Part shown: positions 17,113 through 25,159 of the stretch, in pieces
Layout: each line of letters begins with the position of its first letter
Numbering within the stretch: the first letter of the stretch is position 1
DNA from: an uncultured Campylobacter sp.
Lineage (GTDB): Bacteria > Campylobacterota > Campylobacteria > Campylobacterales > Campylobacteraceae
Direction of reading: 5' to 3'
Length of the DNA: 53,114 nt
Assembly: GCF_938045775.1 (NCBI RefSeq)
Contig: NZ_CALIBH010000230.1
Location: forward strand, 1 to 53,114
The notes under the pieces: model-generated
What the model was told of the DNA's origin: nothing
Seen by the model: only the letters and a program-made list of their open reading frames with translations
Databases searched by the model: none
Program-made: the position numbers and the translations under genes

Positions 17113-17532
17113 TTAGCGCGATAAAATCGCTTTTAGAGTTCTGAAGTCTGCTAATTCTTGTTGAAGTTTTAAATTTTCGAGATAAAGCTCAATCGCTCTT
17201 TTTAGCGGTTCGCTGATTTTTTCTTGTCTAGCCGCGTTATTTGATGCGCTCTCGCTATACCCTATCGCTTCCCCTAGCTGTTTATACGTCAAATTTAGCT
17301 CTTTGCAGGTAGCTTTGATTAGATTTTCTTTGGGTATATGCAAATTTGGATGATCAGAAATTTCATCATCTAACTCTTGATCGTATATGTCTCGGTTAAA
17401 TTCATTAGATGTACCAACAAAGCCACAGTCTTGACATATTCTATCGCCAGTAGCGATTGTTCGTCCGGCTTCACGGATATAAAGTCGCTCTTTCTCCACG
17501 CTAGTGCTTCCGCATTTAGGGCATTTATACAT
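17113..17532 (-). CDS. Zinc-ribbon plus helix-turn-helix regulator
   Basis: A 139-residue protein. The N terminus carries a four-cysteine zinc ribbon: CPKC at residues 4-7 and CQDC at about 33-36. The C-terminal half is a helix-turn-helix (TCKELNLTYKQLGEAIGYSESASNNAARQ) with a trailing helix, closely related to the C terminus of the neighbouring protein at 16265. It is 1 bp from the upstream gene (17534) and therefore co-transcribed with it. Likely a phage regulator; its target is unknown. Confidence 0.65.
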   Translation of the reverse strand: MYKCPKCGSTSVEKERLYIREAGRTIATGDRICQDCGFVGTSNEFNRDIYDQELDDEISDHPNLHIPKENLIKATCKELNLTYKQLGEAIGYSESASNNAARQEKISEPLKRAIELYLENLKLQQELADFRTLKAILSR

Positions 17533-17533
17533 T

Positions 17534-18382
17534 TTATTCCTTTATCTCTAAATTTCGTTGCTCGGCGCTTTTAGGCGCTTCGATGCCTAAAATATCGTCT
17601 AAAAAATAATCCGTGCTGATAACGTTTAAATCAGGATCTATAATAGAGTTAGATATTAGCGTGCCTGCTATCTTATCGCCGTAGCTTAGCGATACTTCGT
17701 GGCTTTTGAGCTTCTTTAGCCATGCTTCGTCGATGATCTTCACGTCTATCGCGCTACCGTTTATGATAGTCCATTTGCTCGCTCCTGCCAGATCGGGCTT
17801 TTTGATGATGAAGCTGCCCTTGAATTCGCTTTTTTGCTCTATCACGCCCGGCAAATCCTCGGGGCTGAATTCATAATCGCCTTTTACTTCTCGCTCGTTG
17901 CCTTTTAAATTTATTCGTGGTGGCATTTTAAATCCTTTCGCGCTTTGGGATAAATTCGACATAGCCTGCAAAAGCGGGGTTTTGTTGCGTTTGTAGCCGT
18001 AGTCTTTTAGCTCGCCGCTTTCTATGATCTCGCAGACTATCTCGTCGGCTTTGTTTGGCAACTGTTTAGGGTCGTCATCTAAAAGCTCTATTAGTTTATC
18101 TTTCGCCATAATCAACAAATCAGCTATGGCATCTCTTGGGTCTTTCACGTAGCTCCTTATTTTGTCGCTATTTGCGCTTTTTAATATGTCTCTTACTTCG
18201 GCTTTGAGCGAGCCGTTTTCTACGCTTTCTAAAATTACGTGCGTGGCTATCTCGCTATTTACGTATGAGCAGATAGCGACGTTTAGCTCGTCTAAGCTCG
18301 CGATAAAAGCCGATACGTTTTTAAAAAAATCAGCTCCGCCGTCGGCGTTAAAATCAAAATGCAGATCGTAGCTTTTGCTCAT
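17534..18382 (-). CDS. Phage hypothetical protein, early operon
   Basis: A 282-residue acidic protein beginning SKSYDLHFDFNADGGADFF. The N-terminal half is helical and rich in Asp and Lys; the C-terminal half looks like beta strands (FKGSFIIKKPDL, WTIINGSAIDVKIIDEAWL, VSLSYGDKIAGTLIS). I recognise no catalytic motif or family. It is tightly linked to the zinc-ribbon regulator. The start is preceded by a weak AAAGG. Confidence 0.5.
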   Translation of the reverse strand: MSKSYDLHFDFNADGGADFFKNVSAFIASLDELNVAICSYVNSEIATHVILESVENGSLKAEVRDILKSANSDKIRSYVKDPRDAIADLLIMAKDKLIELLDDDPKQLPNKADEIVCEIIESGELKDYGYKRNKTPLLQAMSNLSQSAKGFKMPPRINLKGNEREVKGDYEFSPEDLPGVIEQKSEFKGSFIIKKPDLAGASKWTIINGSAIDVKIIDEAWLKKLKSHEVSLSYGDKIAGTLISNSIIDPDLNVISTDYFLDDILGIEAPKSAEQRNLEIKE

Positions 18383-18409
18383 CTTTGGCCTTTAATTAAA
18401 ATTTAATCA

Positions 18410-18498
18410 AATTTTACAGAAATCTAAATTTAAAAGCCCTTACGCGCGTTTCGTAAAACAACGCATGAACCTTGTCCGCTTATGATCTTTTAACGCTC
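18410..18498. repeat. Mosaic intergenic segment: 56-bp repeat copy 2 fused to a 35-bp repeat
   Basis: Bases 18410-18465 are identical to 17039-17094, and bases 18464-18498 are identical to 18943-18977, which holds the 3' end of the gene at 18658. The two borrowed pieces join at a shared CA. This is a recombination or duplication scar rather than a gene. Confidence 0.85.
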
Positions 18499-18524
18499 GC
18501 ACGGGCTTAGCGGACGCCACGAGA

Positions 18525-18626
18525 TCATAAGCCCTTATCCTTTTTCATACGCCTATATCCGATATAGTCTTTCGCGACGATCGCTCCTATGCCAAAACCC
18601 ATTAAAAAATAAATAATCCAAATCAT
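18525..18626 (-). CDS. 33-residue membrane microprotein
   Basis: ATG at 18626 with a good AAGGAGAAAAG site encodes 33 residues: a hydrophobic helix (IIYFLMGFGIGAIVA) followed by a basic tail YRRMKKDKG. It is one of four very short membrane proteins in this operon. Ribosome-binding site and helix design support it; function is unknown. Confidence 0.6.
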   Translation of the reverse strand: MIWIIYFLMGFGIGAIVAKDYIGYRRMKKDKGL

Positions 18627-18657
18627 CTTTTCTCCTTAAATTTAGATATAATTCCGT

Positions 18658-18972
18658 ATGGAATTTTTAGATCTTTTAAAAAACATTTTCGGCTCCGAAG
18701 CTGCGGCTTTCTGTCTCGGCGCTTTCGGAGGTTATGTGTTTGCGGTAAAATTTATTCTGCCGCAAAAAATCCGCGATATAGAAAATGGCTTGAAGACCGA
18801 AACCTTTTCTAGAAACTGCCCGTTGGTATACTCCGCTTATGGAGGGTATAAGAACGAGGTCAAGGTAACTATCCGCGGCGAGAAAGTAATACATTGCGCC
18901 TGTCCTTATTTCGACTATACCGAGCGATGCTGTCGTCAAAAACATGAACCTTGTCCGCTTATGATCTTTTAA
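18658..18972 (+). CDS. Small membrane-anchored Cys-rich protein
   Basis: A 104-residue protein, divergently transcribed from the microprotein at 18525. TATAAT lies about ten bases before the ATG, so the transcript would be nearly leaderless. An N-terminal hydrophobic stretch (AAAFCLGAFGGYVFAV) is followed by a domain with clustered cysteines, CACPYFDYTERCC and HEPCPL, that could bind zinc. The minus strand is also open here but has no codon-level sense. Its last 35 bp are duplicated at 18464-18498. Confidence 0.55.
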   Translation: MEFLDLLKNIFGSEAAAFCLGAFGGYVFAVKFILPQKIRDIENGLKTETFSRNCPLVYSAYGGYKNEVKVTIRGEKVIHCACPYFDYTERCCRQKHEPCPLMIF

Positions 18973-19009
18973 CGCTCTCATTAATACTCCGTCCTGCTTT
19001 TCGCAAGGG

Positions 19010-19219
19010 CTAGCACCCCTCTTTTAGCTTTTTAATATCCTCGTTGAGCCAATCAAGGGGATAGCGAATTTCGCCGTTAAAAATTATGAAGCGTGGGGTA
19101 AACTCCCATTTGCCCTTATTTTTCGGCATTCGCATTTGAGCCAAAATATTGCTGTTTTGCGAATATCCTAGCATAACCGACGCCTCTTTTTGCGTCAGTA
19201 GTCTTTGATCGGTATTCAT
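19010..19219 (-). CDS. AlpA/excisionase-like small DNA-binding protein
   Basis: A 69-residue protein. LLTQKEASVMLGYSQNSN followed by PRFIIFNGEIRYPLDWLNEDI is the pattern of a winged-helix MerR-like AlpA/Xis protein, in which the wing ends in a beta strand and a C-terminal helix. It is a candidate directionality factor or early regulator. A ribosome-binding site AAAGGATAGAAAG precedes the ATG. Confidence 0.6.
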   Translation of the reverse strand: MNTDQRLLTQKEASVMLGYSQNSNILAQMRMPKNKGKWEFTPRFIIFNGEIRYPLDWLNEDIKKLKEGC

Positions 19220-19259
19220 CTTTCTATCCTTTTTAGATCACATTTATTTGTATTCTCTC

Positions 19260-19655
19260 TCATTGTAAATTTGCGCGAAACCTCTCTCTGCGGAGGGCTT
19301 CGTCATTGTGTATTTTATACCCTCTCGCGGTCGCGTATTCTATCTCTAACCCTATGCCTTTTGAGCCGGCTATCAAAGACAGATCGCAGGTTTTGGCGCT
19401 AGGGATAAAAATCTCTCCGCATGTGTCGATCTGCATAAAGCAAATTTTCATAATCTCGTCGTAGCTTCTATCCGCATACTGCACCGAGTTTGCGAGCACG
19501 GGCGAAAAGAGTTCTACGGCTAGCCCTTTGCCGTCAAAAAACTCGTCGGCTTCCTCCATCGCCCTGATCGCTATACGTCTTGCTTCGCGCCTACTAGCCA
19601 CAGCCGTATATGGCGAGCAAATGTAAATGCGCGGTATATATGCATGGCTACTCAT
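19260..19655 (-). CDS. Nucleoside 2-deoxyribosyltransferase-like protein (DUF4406 type)
   Basis: A 131-residue protein. PRIYICSPYTAV is the N-terminal strand-loop of the nucleoside 2-deoxyribosyltransferase-like fold, followed by a helix with an early Arg/Glu cluster, FSPVLANSVQ, and SKGIGLEIEYATARG, the conserved SxG-E segment that ends the active site. Phage members of this group are thought to act on nucleotide or nucleoside metabolites. The start overlaps the end of the upstream microprotein. Confidence 0.65.
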   Translation of the reverse strand: MSSHAYIPRIYICSPYTAVASRREARRIAIRAMEEADEFFDGKGLAVELFSPVLANSVQYADRSYDEIMKICFMQIDTCGEIFIPSAKTCDLSLIAGSKGIGLEIEYATARGYKIHNDEALRRERFRANLQ

Positions 19656-19749
19656 GATTTTTCCTTAAGACTAAAGCTGCAATGCCGGCGGTCGCCGTAA
19701 GGACGCCGCCTAAAATCACAATTATCCACAATGCAATTTCCATTTCCAT
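19648..19749 (-). CDS. 33-residue membrane microprotein
   Basis: ATG at 19749 follows TAAGGAGAGAGAT, a strong ribosome-binding site. The 33 residues are almost entirely one transmembrane helix (ALWIIVILGGVLTATAGIAA) with a basic end. It overlaps the start of the deoxyribosyltransferase-like gene by 8 bp, so the two are coupled. Confidence 0.6.
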   Translation of the reverse strand: MEMEIALWIIVILGGVLTATAGIAALVLRKNHE

Positions 19750-19759
19750 ATCTCTCTCC

Positions 19760-19846
19760 TTAAAATAAATTTTGCACTACTACGTATACGGCGATCATCA
19801 AGATCGCAAAGCCTGCGCTAATCGTCGCTTGCTTCAGATGGCTCAA
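19760..19846 (-). CDS. 28-residue membrane microprotein (tentative)
   Basis: A TTG at 19846 opens a 28-codon frame with one hydrophobic helix (ISAGFAILMIAVYVVV). It overlaps the end of the upstream gene and lies 10 bp before the next microprotein. There is no clear ribosome-binding site, so translation would depend on coupling. Confidence 0.4.
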   Translation of the reverse strand: MSHLKQATISAGFAILMIAVYVVVQNLF

Positions 19847-20396
19847 TATCGATCGCGTCATCTTCCACCTCCAACGAAATCGCGCTAAATCGCGATAAAA
19901 TTTCATCAGCACTTACTGCATCGCGCGGCATAAGTGCCATACGATCCAGCATCTTATCCTTGCGGGTGGTGCTAAGCGTAGCTATAAATTTCATCGTCTC
20001 TCTCTCCTCTCTTGAAATGATCTCTCCGTTTCGTTTTTTCTCTAAAATTTCCCGCGCCTCGCTCTCAAAAAATTGATATGAGCTAGCCATAAGCACGTCG
20101 TTTCTTTCAATATCCACTTTGGTGTTTTCCACGACCGCCTTAAGGCTCGAATTACGAAGCATATCTTTTACGGGTTTATCCTCACTCATAGCCAAAGTAA
20201 CTTTGTTTTGCAGAGACTGCACCCATCCGAATTTCTTTTTCCATCTGCCTATCGCGCTCATAGAGCTTTTCAATCCCATATCGTGAAGTTTTTTGGCCAA
20301 GGCTCGCTCCGATATAGGAGTAAAGTCATTCTCTAGGCTCGCGCTTTGGATATAGATGTCAAAGGCTTTTTGCTGAATTTCGTTCATAACGTCCAT
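19818..20396 (-). CDS. Possible small terminase subunit (helix-turn-helix plus coiled-coil)
   Basis: A 192-residue protein. The N terminus (ALAKKLHDMGLKSSMSAIGRWKKKFGW) is a DNA-binding helix-turn-helix of the kind found in small terminases. It is followed by helical segments rich in Glu and Arg (EIISREERETMKFIATLSTTRKDKMLDRM) and an acidic tail. Small terminases recognise pac or cos and recruit the large subunit. The large terminase is also on the minus strand, but near attR. An alternative is an origin- or replication-associated regulator. The second ATG at 20387 is a plausible start since AGGA lies nine bases before it. Confidence 0.5.
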   Translation of the reverse strand: MDVMNEIQQKAFDIYIQSASLENDFTPISERALAKKLHDMGLKSSMSAIGRWKKKFGWVQSLQNKVTLAMSEDKPVKDMLRNSSLKAVVENTKVDIERNDVLMASSYQFFESEAREILEKKRNGEIISREERETMKFIATLSTTRKDKMLDRMALMPRDAVSADEILSRFSAISLEVEDDAIDIEPSEASDD

Positions 20397-20419
20397 TCCT
20401 ACACCCTCTCGTTTATTTC

Positions 20420-20792
20420 TGTCCCAGCTGTCCCACTATCGCCAAAAAATGCTGACCCACTAAAATGCCCATATAATGGGCGTTTGCGGCGAGGCTGTCC
20501 CTTTAAGTTTAAAAATCGTGGGACAAGGGCAAAAGCTCTAAAAATGGTTATTTTCTTTTTTAAGATTTCTTTCTGTCCCACTATTTTTCCCTTATAATCG
20601 GTAGAAAAAAATTTAAAAATTAAAGATAATTTAAGGTTGAATTCAGTAATAAAAATATATGAATATATAGTAAAAAATGCTGGGACACTGGGACAACGCC
20701 TCTCCAGAGCCGATTTTAGCGCGGTTTTGCTGTCCCAGCATTGAGTCAAAATAGTGGGACAATGTTGGGACAAAAGCCCAAATCGTGGGACA
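20420..20792. other. ori: Probable phage replication origin with TGTCCC/GGGACA iterons
   Basis: This gene-free 400-bp gap lies directly downstream of the primase-helicase gene. It contains eleven copies of TGTCCC or its complement: 20420, 20429, 20496, 20518, 20574 on the left; 20681, 20689, 20731, 20754, 20766, 20785 on the right. The longest common form is ATCGTGGGACAA (20516-20527 and 20783-20794). Between the two clusters lies about 100 bp of very AT-rich DNA (20582-20680), suitable for unwinding. Phage P4 replication, driven by a similar protein, uses iterons of this kind. Confidence 0.75.
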
Positions 20793-20795
20793 AGA

Positions 20796-23726
20796 CTATT
20801 CTTCGTCATCGCTTCTTGCTCCTCCGATTTGATATCCACTCAACTCATTCACCTCGATAAAGGTGCCGTCCACGTTGATCTTATTGAAATCCAAATTTTC
20901 ATTTACCCGGATTCCGAATACGCAATGAGGCCTATCGCCGCTTAGCCCCGCCAAAGGATAGGCCATCCGCCTTCTTCCACGAGCGACCTTGATATTTCCT
21001 ATCGTGCATTCGTCGATAAAATTTGCATAAAAGTTTTTCTCTTTCTGCGGGGTGCCGCCCTTGTCCTCGATGTATGTCTTGTAGAAAATATAAAGATATT
21101 TATTCGGAATGAAGTAATTTTCATCGGGGATGATGGCATCCCTTACGAAAGCCCTCATAGGATTTACGTCGTCTCTATACTCCTCAAGCTCGCTCAGCAT
21201 TCGCTTGGAGCGGGTAAATTTGCCCTGCTTTACGAGGCGCATAAGCCCGCAAAGGGCCATATTAAAAATCCCCGCCATCTCGTCGTTGAAGCGGTCGCTA
21301 AGCCCTCTAATCTTCTGCCCGTCTTTGATCTCTTTATCAAAGCTGATAAGCACCATTCGGCGAAGCGTAGCGTTATCCACGCCCTGCTTAGGTTTGGCGT
21401 TCCCCGAAAAAGCAAGTTTAGGCTTTTCGTTTGGCAAAAGGTTAAAAGGCTTCTCATTTTTTGGATTTATCATAATGCTATCTTTTGTGGATACGAGAGC
21501 CTTTAAATTTGCTAGCTGACCTTTATCGGTGCCGTTCTTATCAATCTCAGTTCCAATATTAATGAGCTTGTTTGAAAGTCCGTAAAGCTGGTGCCCCTCA
21601 AACTGCTGGAGCTGCAGACTTGAGACGTTATCTTCGCCGAAAAAGTTGCGGATAGTGTCTAGAATAACGCTCTTGCCGTTTGCGCCGCTCTTGCCGTATA
21701 GAAACAGAAAGCTTTCGAATTCGTGGCTCGGCAAGAAGCAGTATCCGATAAACTCCATCAGGGTCTTGATGTCGTCTTTGTCCGCTAAAATTTGGCGTAG
21801 AAATCTATTCCATTTCGGGCAGGTAGCGTTTTTGTCGTATGCAAAATCCAAGATATTAAGCGCGCCGTCGCCCTTTTCGTGGCGCGATTTAAAGGTGATA
21901 TTCCCGTATTTGGAAATAAAGATCGTGCCGTTGGTTAAATTTATAACTCGCCTTTGCTCGTCGCGTTTGATCGTATCGAGCGGGTGGGCTTTGTTAAGTA
22001 AATTTTCAATGATCTTCGTGGAGTTATCCACGCTCTTTTTCTTCACGTCCACGCAAGCCCTCGGCATCCAATACTCTTGCAGGAAGTGGTTTAGCACGCG
22101 CAGATCGACCCTAGCGTAATGCGTTTTCGTCCAGAAATACAGCTCTCCCTTGTATTGTGCGAAAGGATATCCGAGCTTCTCTACCGAAGCAAGAAAACTC
22201 TCCACCATATCCACGATATGAGTTTGGTGGTAGTTCGTCAGCACAGTCTTGTTTATCTGAAGTAGCTTGTCAAACGTCGCGCTATACTTATCCCAATCTT
22301 TTTGGGCGATCTCGCCTATGAGCGCGCCGTCGAAAAAAGCTCTCTTGATCCTTTCGTAGGTATCGCTATCTGACTTCTTGAGCGCCTTGGCGTTTTTTAG
22401 GATAGTATTGATGTAGGGTTCGTCCAACTCGCCTCTGACGGTGAATATATTGACGCAGTTGCCATCCTTGTCGGTTAGCAAGAACTCGTCAAAAATTTCA
22501 TCAAAATAATGGATTATCTTGCCGCGTCGGAAGGGCGCCAGCTTCTCGCGCAAATTCGGAAAGTAATCGCAAATTTCATCGATCACGATGTTTGTCGGCT
22601 CGAAACAACTAAACGCCAGTAGATCAAACATATTGTCGTTTGTGATCTTTGAGGTATGGTTGTAGAGCCAATCGCTGATGTCATATTTTTTATTCAGGTC
22701 TTTTTCGAGCATATAAAAAAGCACGATATGGGTGCTTCGCGCTACGGGCTTGATTTCGTAATACCTTTTGATCGCGTTTTCATATCCCGCCTCATCGTGG
22801 TCAAACCAGATATAAACATCTTTGCCGCGCAGCAGCTCCAGATACTCGTCCCATCTGCTCCCCGCGCCGCCCAAAGTTAGGGCGTTTACGTTGAAGCTCA
22901 TCAAATTTAGGGCGTCTTTTTCGCCCTCGCAGATGATGACGCGATCGTCCGGGTTGTCTAAAAAATATCTGATCGGAAACGGCGCCGCTGCGGCTCCGCT
23001 TTCGCCTATCCACTTGCCGCTCATACGCTCGGAGCTTATGGCGCGAGCCTTACTATCCCAAGCAAATTTTTCTCGGTATTTGATATTTAGCGGCATGCCT
23101 CGCTCGTCGCGAATGATGATCGCTATGCTTTGATGCTCGTGCGAATATCCTATCGCGTCCTTGGAGTAGGTCAGAAAGGTAGGGGCTTCGTAGTTTACGA
23201 AAATCCCGCGAAGCCCGTTTTCTATGAGCGTCGGTCTTATTGCTTCAAAATTTGAGACAAGCTCCGGCGCGATGGACGCAATGCGAGCTCGCATCCTTTT
23301 TTCGGCGGCGGCCCTCTTGGCGGCGTCCGCTTTTGCGCGAGCTTCGTTTTGCTCCTGCAAAAGCTTTGCTCTAGCCTCGATCTGCGCTTTTTGCTCCTCG
23401 CTGAGTTCGCCCTTTTTGATATTGTGCGGGATGCCGAAGTATTCGCACACCGCAGCTGCGGCATCAAGCGGAGGGATGCTCTCTTTCATCTCTGTAAATC
23501 TCACGATATCGCCGCTAGCTCCGCAGGCGAAGCAGTGGAAGAAAGCCCCGCCGCTCTTGCCGTTTGCGATGCCGAGGCTCGGCGTGTCGTGGTCGTGATC
23601 ATGAAAAGGGCAGAAGCCGTTAGCCGTGCGGCCCTTAAATTCTATGCCGTATTTTGAGCTTACATAGTCCCTAAACTGCTCTTTGTCGACCATTTCTCTT
23701 ATCGTTTGAAATATATTATTCTCCAT
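20796..23726 (-). CDS. P4-type primase-helicase
   Basis: A 976-residue replication initiator. Residues 35-80 form a CHC2 zinc finger (Cys39, His42, Cys65, Cys68). A TOPRIM primase segment follows, with ICEGEKDAL near residue 265. The C-terminal half is an SF3/D5-type helicase with Walker A GKSGANGKSVI near residue 680, followed by GTEIDKNG and FSGNAKPKQ motifs. It thus resembles the P4 alpha protein, which primes, unwinds and binds the origin. It sits beside the iteron cluster at 20420-20792. TAAC separates its ATG from the upstream stop. Confidence 0.9.
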   Translation of the reverse strand: MENNIFQTIREMVDKEQFRDYVSSKYGIEFKGRTANGFCPFHDHDHDTPSLGIANGKSGGAFFHCFACGASGDIVRFTEMKESIPPLDAAAAVCEYFGIPHNIKKGELSEEQKAQIEARAKLLQEQNEARAKADAAKRAAAEKRMRARIASIAPELVSNFEAIRPTLIENGLRGIFVNYEAPTFLTYSKDAIGYSHEHQSIAIIIRDERGMPLNIKYREKFAWDSKARAISSERMSGKWIGESGAAAAPFPIRYFLDNPDDRVIICEGEKDALNLMSFNVNALTLGGAGSRWDEYLELLRGKDVYIWFDHDEAGYENAIKRYYEIKPVARSTHIVLFYMLEKDLNKKYDISDWLYNHTSKITNDNMFDLLAFSCFEPTNIVIDEICDYFPNLREKLAPFRRGKIIHYFDEIFDEFLLTDKDGNCVNIFTVRGELDEPYINTILKNAKALKKSDSDTYERIKRAFFDGALIGEIAQKDWDKYSATFDKLLQINKTVLTNYHQTHIVDMVESFLASVEKLGYPFAQYKGELYFWTKTHYARVDLRVLNHFLQEYWMPRACVDVKKKSVDNSTKIIENLLNKAHPLDTIKRDEQRRVINLTNGTIFISKYGNITFKSRHEKGDGALNILDFAYDKNATCPKWNRFLRQILADKDDIKTLMEFIGYCFLPSHEFESFLFLYGKSGANGKSVILDTIRNFFGEDNVSSLQLQQFEGHQLYGLSNKLINIGTEIDKNGTDKGQLANLKALVSTKDSIMINPKNEKPFNLLPNEKPKLAFSGNAKPKQGVDNATLRRMVLISFDKEIKDGQKIRGLSDRFNDEMAGIFNMALCGLMRLVKQGKFTRSKRMLSELEEYRDDVNPMRAFVRDAIIPDENYFIPNKYLYIFYKTYIEDKGGTPQKEKNFYANFIDECTIGNIKVARGRRRMAYPLAGLSGDRPHCVFGIRVNENLDFNKINVDGTFIEVNELSGYQIGGARSDDEE

Positions 23727-23727
23727 G

Positions 23728-24111
23728 TTAATATCCCACTTCCGCGAATAGATTGTTTTGTCGTATAAAAATCCCCAAAAGCTTTGCTACGATACGGGCG
23801 AAGTCCGGGTTTTTGAATTTGAAATTTCTAAAATAAAAATAAACCGCATTGATATTTTTGCCGGTGCGGCGCGAGATAAATTTGGCTATCTCTTTTTCAC
23901 TATCGGCGCATTCAAGCGCTCTGTAATATAGCTCTGCGATGTCGTCAAAGTGGGGACATTTGTAGTTTTGTCTAACATAGAGATGCCCGTCTTGCCTATA
24001 AAACCTATCGTCGCGCCCGGTTCTTCGGTCGAAATAGGATAGGTTTTGCAGGGCCTTGCGCGGGGTTTCGTAGGTAGCGCAAGCGGACTCCAGAGACATA
24101 AACTCTCTCAT
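23728..24111 (-). CDS. Phage hypothetical protein, early operon
   Basis: A 127-residue protein from the ATG at 24111, which overlaps the stop of the 37-residue microprotein (ATGA). The first part looks like a small DNA-binding domain (MSLESACATYETPRKALQNLSYF, then RFYRQDGHLYVRQN), and the C-terminal half is helical. It immediately precedes the primase gene. No family is recognised; a replication accessory or regulatory role is plausible. Confidence 0.5.
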   Translation of the reverse strand: MREFMSLESACATYETPRKALQNLSYFDRRTGRDDRFYRQDGHLYVRQNYKCPHFDDIAELYYRALECADSEKEIAKFISRRTGKNINAVYFYFRNFKFKNPDFARIVAKLLGIFIRQNNLFAEVGY

Positions 24112-24221
24112 AGCCCGCCGCCCTGCTTGTAAAGCGTGTATCCGATAAGCTCTAAAAGGGCAAGGCAAAGTAGGGCTACCGCCCAATCTACAAAGCCCAT
24201 TTCAAAAAAAGCCTCTAACAT
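24108..24221 (-). CDS. 37-residue membrane microprotein
   Basis: ATG at 24221 with GGGGGCGGAG upstream. It encodes an acidic start, one transmembrane helix (WAVALLCLALLELIGYTLY) and a Gly-rich end, and its TGA overlaps the next ATG (ATGA). It also overlaps no other strand's gene. Ribosome-binding site and coupling make it credible. Confidence 0.6.
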   Translation of the reverse strand: MLEAFFEMGFVDWAVALLCLALLELIGYTLYKQGGGL

Positions 24222-24230
24222 CTCCGCCCC

Positions 24231-24803
24231 CTATAAAATTTTCATATCCTCGGTAAATTCGATCTCATAGATCGGACCAACGCCGCTTTTGAGCCAATCG
24301 ATATTGACATGCAAATTTTCTTTAAGCGCATACGCCCATTCAAGCAAGAAAGGGTATTGTCCATCTTTCGCCCGGTTGTAGAGGTGGCGCGAAGTATGAA
24401 GCAGCTCGCAAAACTCGCCGAGCTTGAGGGAGTTATCAAGCCGCACGGCCTCGGCTCTTTGCGCCGGGGTGCTAAGGGTGCTAAGCAGGACGTAACGCTT
24501 TGACACTTTTAATTCAGGCTCTTTGGGCGCTTTTGTTTTGTTTGAAGGTTTGTTATTGCAGCTGCCGCAGCAGCCTTCACACGAATGTGGGACTTCTATT
24601 TCTTTATTCGCAGGAATGAGAGTATCTCGGCGTATGCCGAGGATTAGCGCCATCTGCGCGATCCTGCTTTCCGGGATACTCTTCCTAGTCTTCCAGCCGA
24701 TTAGCGTTCCGTATGGAATTTTTAAAAGGGTGCTAAGCTCTGCATCGGTCTTAACGCCGGCAAAGAAGCGCGCTCTTGTTAAAATTTCACTTACTTCACT
24801 CAC
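24231..24803 (-). CDS. CI-type repressor, two helix-turn-helix segments
   Basis: A 190-residue protein. Residues 5-50 (ILTRARFFAGVKTDAELSTL, then GTLIGWKTRKSIP) match the phage CI helix-turn-helix pattern. A Cys cluster follows (CEGCCGSC), and a second helix-turn-helix-like part (CELLHTSRHLYNRAKDG) ends with NIDWLKSGVGPIYE, the characteristic tail of this domain. No S24 peptidase domain is present, so classical RecA-stimulated self-cleavage is not expected. It is probably a lysogeny or early regulator. Confidence 0.65.
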   Translation of the reverse strand: MSEVSEILTRARFFAGVKTDAELSTLLKIPYGTLIGWKTRKSIPESRIAQMALILGIRRDTLIPANKEIEVPHSCEGCCGSCNNKPSNKTKAPKEPELKVSKRYVLLSTLSTPAQRAEAVRLDNSLKLGEFCELLHTSRHLYNRAKDGQYPFLLEWAYALKENLHVNIDWLKSGVGPIYEIEFTEDMKIL

Positions 24804-24826
24804 GATAAACCCTCTTTTCTTATGAA

Positions 24827-25078
24827 TTACCTGCGAACCGGCTCAAAAATTTCGCCGTCGCCCGTGTATATCCAATCTCTACTAAAGCCGTATCTTTCGA
24901 CAAATCGCATAACCCACTCAAAAGGGATAAGCTTCTCGCCGAAGCGAACCTTTTTATAGATAAATTTGGATGTGTCTAAAAAAAGCATCACGTCTTTTAG
25001 GCTCTGATTTGTAAGTCTTCTCATCAGATCCAATCGATCCCCGATAGAGTAGAAATCGATACTCTTGCGCATTTTCAA
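24827..25078 (-). CDS. Small CI-like helix-turn-helix regulator
   Basis: An 83-residue protein, first gene of the leftward operon. The C-terminal FSRDWIYTGDGEIF matches the phage CI helix-turn-helix tail also seen in the next gene, and the N-terminal DRLDLMRRLTNQSLKDVMLFLD suits the first helices. It may be a Cro-like protein acting at the adjacent operator region. Confidence 0.6.
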   Translation of the reverse strand: MKMRKSIDFYSIGDRLDLMRRLTNQSLKDVMLFLDTSKFIYKKVRFGEKLIPFEWVMRFVERYGFSRDWIYTGDGEIFEPVRR

Positions 25079-25159
25079 CTCCTTTTACGCAAAGATTTGA
25101 TATAATTAAGTGATTTTGTCCTGAAAAAAGAAAACCATTTTTCTTAATTTTCTGCATTA

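Noticed and set aside
17039..18977. Repeats in the early operon as a CRISPR array or insertion sequence ends
   Set aside because: There are only two copies of each repeat, with genes between them and no regular spacers, no inverted ends and no transposase.
18676..18981. 101-codon minus-strand frame opposite the Cys-rich protein
   Set aside because: The plus strand has a promoter, a transmembrane helix and a cysteine motif; the minus frame has no ribosome-binding site.
20399..20839. 146-codon minus-strand frame between the primase gene and the possible small terminase gene
   Set aside because: It runs through the iterons and the AT-rich core, overlaps the primase 3' end, and its translation is compositional noise; the region is better explained as an origin.
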